Both the position numbers and the translations under genes were made by a program. From positions 1 to 10,443 of the forward strand of contig JAJYLU010000026.1 in assembly GCA_021787505.1 (NCBI GenBank): a stretch of 10,443 bases of DNA, read 5' to 3'. The stretch comes from Nitrospirota bacterium. GTDB taxonomy: Bacteria; Nitrospirota; Thermodesulfovibrionia; Thermodesulfovibrionales; UBA6898. Shown here one piece after another: positions 7,102 through 10,443 of the stretch. The first letter of the stretch is position 1. Every line of letters begins with the position of its first letter. The notes under the pieces were generated by a model that did not search any database, was not told the origin of the DNA, and saw only the letters and a program-made list of their open reading frames with translations.

Positions 7102-7868
7102 TGCAACTCCTTGAGGTGAAGGGAATAGGCAAGCGGTTCGGCGGCCTTCAGGCGGTCAACGGGGTGAGCTTCGGTGTCAGAGGTGGTACTGTCAAGGCCC
7201 TCATAGGTCCGAACGGGGCAGGGAAAACAACGCTCTTCAACCTGATCTCGGGATTCCTGACTCCCGACAATGGGACGATCCTTTTCCATAACCATCCGGT
7301 CCAGGGACTCAGGCCCTTCGAGATCGCGGCAAAGGGCATGGCCCGCACCTTCCAGCATATCAGGCTGTTTCCGGAGATGACCTCCCTTGAAAATGTCATG
7401 ATCGGCAGACATATCCACGGCAAGTCGGGATTCCTGTCTGCGATGCTCGACCTCCCACGGACGCGACGGGAAGACCGGGATGCAAGGGAGAAGGCCCTTG
7501 AACTGATGGATTTTCTCGGGATAGCAGGACTCGCTGGGCACGAAGCGACAAGTCTTTCTTACGGACAGCAGCGTCTTGTCGAACTGGCTCGGGGCCTTGC
7601 CTGCGAGCCGGCACTGCTCCTTCTCGACGAACCTGCTGCGGGGCTGAACATGCGCGAGACCGCGGAAATGGCGTTCCTGATATCCAGGATTCGCGACAGG
7701 GGCGTGACGATCCTGATCGTCGAGCATGATATGTCTCTCGTCATGAATATCTCCGACGAGATCATCGTCCTGAATTACGGAGAGAAGATCGCCGATGACG
7801 TGCCCCTTGCGATCCAGAAAAACGAGGATGTAATTCGCATCTACCTTGGCGGTGATGGAGATGCTTAA
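7101..7868 (+). CDS. livG: Liv-type ABC importer ATPase, LivG family
   Basis: This is a cytoplasmic nucleotide-binding subunit that drives import with LivF, 255 residues, the standard length. All motifs are present: Walker A GPNGAGKTT (residues 36-44), Q-loop Gln85 (RTFQHIRLF), signature LSYGQQ (152-157), Walker B LLLLDEP (172-178) and H-loop His209 (VEHDM). The extended insertion after the Q-loop (GRHIHGKSGFLSAMLDLPRTRRE) is typical of LivG. The ATG overlaps the livM stop by one base and has AGGAG (7091-7095) 5 nt upstream. The 3' end overlaps livF by 8 nt. The active site appears intact. Confidence 0.96.
   Translation: MQLLEVKGIGKRFGGLQAVNGVSFGVRGGTVKALIGPNGAGKTTLFNLISGFLTPDNGTILFHNHPVQGLRPFEIAAKGMARTFQHIRLFPEMTSLENVMIGRHIHGKSGFLSAMLDLPRTRREDRDAREKALELMDFLGIAGLAGHEATSLSYGQQRLVELARGLACEPALLLLDEPAAGLNMRETAEMAFLISRIRDRGVTILIVEHDMSLVMNISDEIIVLNYGEKIADDVPLAIQKNEDVIRIYLGGDGDA
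7848..7856 (+). promoter_or_regulatory. Ribosome binding site deciding the livF start
   Basis: GGCGGTGAT differs by one base from GGAGGTGAT and ends 4 nt before the ATG at 7861. It overlaps the other in-frame starts (TTG 7846, GTG 7852, ATG 7855), which makes them less likely. Confidence 0.55.
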
Positions 7869-8598
7869 GATCAAGAACCTCGAGTCCGGATACGGCAAAC
7901 TGAGGGTATTGAGGCGGGTAACGATGCATGTTGCCGGGGGAGAAATCGTGACGATCATCGGCGCCAACGGCGCCGGAAAAACAACGCTGCTCAGCACGAT
8001 TTCCGGCCTTCTGAAGCCGTCCGCCGGCGAGATCGCCTTTGATAAACAGGACATCAGCCGCACGCCGGCCGAGAAAGTGGTCTTCCTCGGCTGCTCGCTA
8101 GTCCCGGAGGGCAGGCAGGTCTTCTCCTCGATGACAGTGAAGGAGAACCTCGTGCTGGGCGCCTATGTGAACTACAGGAGAAACAAGAGGGACCGTGTAA
8201 AGACGGGCCTAGAGAAGGTGTACGGCCTTTTTCCGATCCTTAAGGAGCGGGAGAAGCAGCTCGCTGGAACATTGTCCGGCGGCGAACAGCAGATGCTCGC
8301 GATCGGCCGGGCGCTCATGGCAGAGCCAAGGCTTATCATGATGGACGAGCCTTCGATGGGCCTGGCCCCGCTGATCGTCAAGGACATCTTTTCGATAATC
8401 GTAAGGCTCCGCGAGGAGGGCAATACCGTGCTTCTCGTCGAGCAAAACGCAAAGGCTGCGCTCGGGATCGCCGACAGGGGCTACGTCCTGGAGACGGGAA
8501 GGATCATCCTTCAGGGAACTGCCGAAGACCTGCTTTCCAACAAAGACGTGCAGAGGGCATATCTCGGCAGGGACCTCGATACGGAAACGACGTTATAA
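7861..8598 (+). CDS. livF: Liv-type ABC importer ATPase, LivF family
   Basis: This is the second ATPase of the importer, 245 residues from the ATG at 7861. Starting there gives MLKIKNLESGYG, the usual LivF beginning. Motifs are Walker A GANGAGKTT (34-42), SLVPEGRQVF (79-88, with the LivF-typical Q-loop region), signature LSGGEQQ (138-144) and Walker B LIMMDEP (158-164). The switch position reads VEQN, with Gln in place of the His of most ABC ATPases; this is normal for LivF, not a defect. The start lies inside the last codons of livG (8-nt overlap). A palindromic repeat fills the gap to the next gene, so livF ends the tightly packed part of the operon. Confidence 0.95.
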   Translation: MLKIKNLESGYGKLRVLRRVTMHVAGGEIVTIIGANGAGKTTLLSTISGLLKPSAGEIAFDKQDISRTPAEKVVFLGCSLVPEGRQVFSSMTVKENLVLGAYVNYRRNKRDRVKTGLEKVYGLFPILKEREKQLAGTLSGGEQQMLAIGRALMAEPRLIMMDEPSMGLAPLIVKDIFSIIVRLREEGNTVLLVEQNAKAALGIADRGYVLETGRIILQGTAEDLLSNKDVQRAYLGRDLDTETTL

Positions 8599-8603
8599 AT
8601 TTC

Positions 8604-8700
8604 TGTAGGGGCGGCCCCGCGTGGCCGCCCTGATTTCGGGCAGACACGCAGGTCTGCCCTACACATTCGGATGCAAGGGCATGGCGCGACGTGCCCTACA
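8604..8700. repeat. TGTAGGG-bounded multi-hairpin repeat element
   Basis: The livF-paaK gap holds an element bounded by TGTAGGG (8604-8610) and inverted CCCTACA (8694-8700), with another CCCTACA inside (8657-8663). It contains three consecutive hairpins. The first is GGGCGGCC/GGCCGCCC (8609-8616 with 8623-8630, loop CCGCGT). The second is GGGCAGAC/GTCTGCCC (8638-8645 with 8652-8659, loop ACGCAG). The third is imperfect, GGGCA/TGCCC (8677-8681 with 8692-8696). It resembles dispersed GTAGGGGCG-type intergenic repeats seen in many environmental bacterial genomes. No T-run follows, so terminator activity is unlikely. Confidence 0.75.
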
Positions 8701-8717
8701 ACCCTGTATTTTACATC

Positions 8718-8722
8718 GGAGG
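8718..8722 (+). promoter_or_regulatory. Ribosome binding site deciding the second paaK start
   Basis: GGAGG lies 5 nt before the ATG at 8728. An in-frame ATG at 8671 would add 19 residues encoded by the repeat element and has no such site, so 8728 is the start. Confidence 0.85.
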
Positions 8723-8727
8723 AAACT

Positions 8728-10026
8728 ATGTACTGGGAACCTGAAAAAGAGACGATGGAGAGGGAGGAGCTTGAACAGCTCCAGCTGGAGCGGCTCGAGG
8801 CGACCCTGAACAGGGTGCATATGAACGTCCCCTTCTACCGCAGGAAGTTCGACGCGCTCGGCATCGACACCGACGACATCCGGTCGATCGGCGACATACG
8901 GAAACTCCCCTTCACCACTAAAGACGACCTGAGAGAAAATTACCCTTACGGACTGTTCGCGGTCCCGCTCCGCGAGGTCGTGAGGATCCACGCGTCCTCA
9001 GGTACGACCGGGATGTCGACCGTCGTCGGGTATACTAAAAACGACATAAAGACCTGGTCGAACCTCGTGGCCCGCGTGCTCACCGCAGGAGGGATCACAA
9101 AGGACGACGTGATCCAGATCGCCTTCGGCTATGGTCTCTTTACCGGCGGGTTCGGCATCCATTACGGAGCGGAAAGGATCGGCGCGTCGGTCATCCCGAT
9201 CTCCAGCGGAAACACTGCGCGCCAGATCAAGATTATGCAGGACTTCAAGACGACCGCGCTGATTTGCACCCCCAGTTACGCCCTCCTGATAGCCGATACG
9301 ATCATGGAGATGGGGATCAACGTCAACTCGCTCTCGCTGAAGTACGGCCTCTTCGGGGCGGAGCCGTGGTCCGAGGCGATGCGGAAAGAGATCCAGGACA
9401 AGCTGAAGATCGTGGCGACCGACAATTACGGCCTCAGCGAGGTGATGGGCCCCGGCGTCGCGGGCGAGTGCCTCGAACGCAACGGGCTCCATATCAATGA
9501 GGACAACTTTCTAGTGGAAATCATCAATCCGGAGACCCTGGAACCGGTGCCGCCGGGAGAAACCGGCGAACTCGTGATCACTACTCTCACGAAGGAGGCG
9601 TTCCCGGTCATACGCTTCAGGACGCGCGACCTGACACGCCTGATACCTTCACCCTGCCCCTGCGGAAGGAAGTTCATGCGGATGCACAGGGTCATGGGAA
9701 GGACTGACGACATGCTGATCATAAAAGGGGTGAATGTCTTCCCGTCTCAGATCGAACATGTGCTCTTTGACATCGAAGGGACAGAGCCCCATTATCAGAT
9801 AATCGTGGACAGAAAAGGTGCGATGGACGACGTCACCGTCAAGGTCGAGGTCTCGGAGCCGATATTCTTCGACGAGATGAAAAAGCAGAACGAGCTGATG
9901 GACCTGATCAAGAGAAGACTCGCCTCTGAACTCGGCATCGGGGTCAACGTAAGGCTGGTAGAAAAGAAGAGCATCGAGAGGAGCGAAGGAAAGGCGAAGA
10001 GGGTCATCGACCTCCGGAAGATCTGA
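8728..10026 (+). CDS. paaK: Phenylacetate-CoA ligase family protein (second paralog, altered P-loop)
   Basis: This is a second aryl-acid:CoA ligase of 432 residues that aligns without gaps to the first over the N-terminal 103 residues (63 of 103 identical by hand count). Shared marks are [19 protein letters not shown], the hinge [20 protein letters not shown] and the C-terminal RSEGKAKRV with the candidate catalytic lysine. The striking difference is in the phosphate-binding loop: [14 protein letters not shown], with Met96-Ser97 replacing Lys96-Pro97. The codons ATG TCG are unambiguous in this sequence. Otherwise the gene looks intact. It could be a ligase with altered nucleotide kinetics or a different acyl substrate. 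It lies 129 nt past livF, behind a repeat element, so it may be read from the operon or from its own promoter, which I could not identify. Confidence 0.92.
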   Translation: MYWEPEKETMEREELEQLQLERLEATLNRVHMNVPFYRRKFDALGIDTDDIRSIGDIRKLPFTTKDDLRENYPYGLFAVPLREVVRIHASSGTTGMSTVVGYTKNDIKTWSNLVARVLTAGGITKDDVIQIAFGYGLFTGGFGIHYGAERIGASVIPISSGNTARQIKIMQDFKTTALICTPSYALLIADTIMEMGINVNSLSLKYGLFGAEPWSEAMRKEIQDKLKIVATDNYGLSEVMGPGVAGECLERNGLHINEDNFLVEIINPETLEPVPPGETGELVITTLTKEAFPVIRFRTRDLTRLIPSPCPCGRKFMRMHRVMGRTDDMLIIKGVNVFPSQIEHVLFDIEGTEPHYQIIVDRKGAMDDVTVKVEVSEPIFFDEMKKQNELMDLIKRRLASELGIGVNVRLVEKKSIERSEGKAKRVIDLRKI

Positions 10027-10066
10027 TCCTCTTTCTTACCTGCCGCAGGCGGGGCCTCCCATGGAG

Positions 10067-10093
10067 TAAAAGGAGGGGGCACAAGCCCCCTCC
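10067..10093 (-). terminator. Intrinsic terminator of the minus-strand cytochrome gene
   Basis: GGAGGGGGC (10072-10080) and GCCCCCTCC (10085-10093) form a perfect 9-bp GC-rich stem with loop ACAA. On the minus strand the stem is followed by TTTTAC (complement of 10071-10066), 7 nt past the cytochrome stop. On the + strand it is followed by CAGTCG, with no T-run. It is therefore a good terminator for the minus strand and at best a weak one for the paaK transcript, which ends 45 nt before it. Confidence 0.75.
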
Positions 10094-10100
10094 CAGTCGA

Positions 10101-10443
10101 TCACCATCTCTTACCGTGGCAGCTGTAGCAGGACGGGCCGCTCCCGCCCCTCAGGTCAGCGCCATGACAACTCGTGCAGGAAACTGTTCCGTTCTGTCCC
10201 ACATAATCGCCATGGGTGCTTCTCCAGTCGGAGGGATGCCCCGAGGGTGCCGGCGTCGGGGACGGCGTCTGAGAAGCAAGTGACGTAGCGATAGCCTGCA
10301 CCTGCACCGCTGTCAACGAACTCAGACTCCCCATCGGATAACTCGGGTTGGCTATGGCCGCGGATATCTGTGCTGCCGTCCGTCCCGCCTTCGTCGATGA
10401 CGCAAGCGCCCCGTGACACGACGAACAGTTCTGCGTATAAAGC
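10101..10443 (-). CDS. Multihaem c-type cytochrome, 5' partial
   Basis: The reading frame is open at the right edge; 113 residues plus a stop are visible. The first part is a class I monohaem domain: haem motif CSSCHG, then about 40 residues to YPMGSLSSLT, whose Met is the likely sixth haem ligand, and a final helix VQVQAIATSLAS. A Pro/Ser/Thr linker (TPSPTPAPSG) leads to a C-terminal tail with two closely spaced haem motifs, CTSCHG and CYSCHG, in a HPSDWRSTHG...GADLRGG setting. It ends KRW. At least three haems are therefore bound. Function would be periplasmic or outer-membrane electron transfer, but the signal peptide lies outside the window. The gene converges on paaK and is probably not part of the same pathway unit. 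Confidence 0.88.
   Translation of the reverse strand, partial: LYTQNCSSCHGALASSTKAGRTAAQISAAIANPSYPMGSLSSLTAVQVQAIATSLASQTPSPTPAPSGHPSDWRSTHGDYVGQNGTVSCTSCHGADLRGGSGPSCYSCHGKRW

Noticed and set aside
6957..8063. 368-codon open frame on the minus strand across livM, livG and livF
   Set aside because: It is antisense to three well-supported genes and has no recognisable motif or convincing ribosome binding site.
8671..8727. Nineteen-residue N-terminal extension of the second ligase
   Set aside because: It is encoded by repeat DNA, lacks a ribosome binding site, and the first paralog begins at the position equivalent to 8728.
8596..8727. Possible riboswitch ahead of the second paaK
   Set aside because: The structure consists of independent simple hairpins of a repeat type with no known riboswitch core and no terminator tail.

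Overview
The window looks like GC-rich chromosomal DNA from an anaerobic bacterium with periplasmic electron-transfer cytochromes. An oxygen-sensitive 2-oxoacid:ferredoxin oxidoreductase, two phenylacetate-CoA ligase paralogs and a multihaem c-type cytochrome would fit Nitrospirota (Thermodesulfovibrio-like) or Desulfobacterota/Geobacter-like lineages. This placement is inference; nothing in the window fixes the taxon.

Layout. From the left edge to about 10,026, nine genes lie on the + strand: iorA (5' end missing), iorB, a PaaK-type ligase, a tandem-ACT protein, a complete branched-chain-amino-acid-type ABC importer (livK-livH-livM-livG-livF) and a second PaaK-type ligase. livH/M/G/F overlap by 1 to 8 nt and are surely co-translated. 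The other gaps are 44 to 150 nt, and most hold a palindromic element. At the right edge a convergent minus-strand gene (5' end outside the window) encodes a c-type cytochrome. An intrinsic terminator for that gene lies between it and the second ligase.

How the genes fit together. IorAB interconverts aryl-pyruvates and aryl-acetyl-CoA plus CO2 with ferredoxin. PaaK-type ligases interconvert aryl-acetates and aryl-acetyl-CoA. The two activities meet at the same thioester, so the set can run as aromatic amino acid oxidation or as aryl-acetate uptake and reductive carboxylation. The ACT protein is a plausible amino-acid sensor. The importer would supply the substrate, and its binding protein carries Ala and His at the positions I align with the ammonium-contacting residues of the leucine-binding protein, which suggests an aromatic acid rather than leucine, isoleucine or valine.

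Non-coding structure is rich. A CCCCTC-rich palindromic element occurs on both sides of iorB. A 7-bp-phased inverted array ending in a T-run lies after the first ligase. A perfect 17-bp-stem hairpin separates livK from livH. A TGTAGGG-bounded, three-hairpin repeat lies before the second ligase. I found no tRNA, rRNA, CRISPR array, insertion sequence or phage gene, and no stretch longer than 300 bases lacks a gene.
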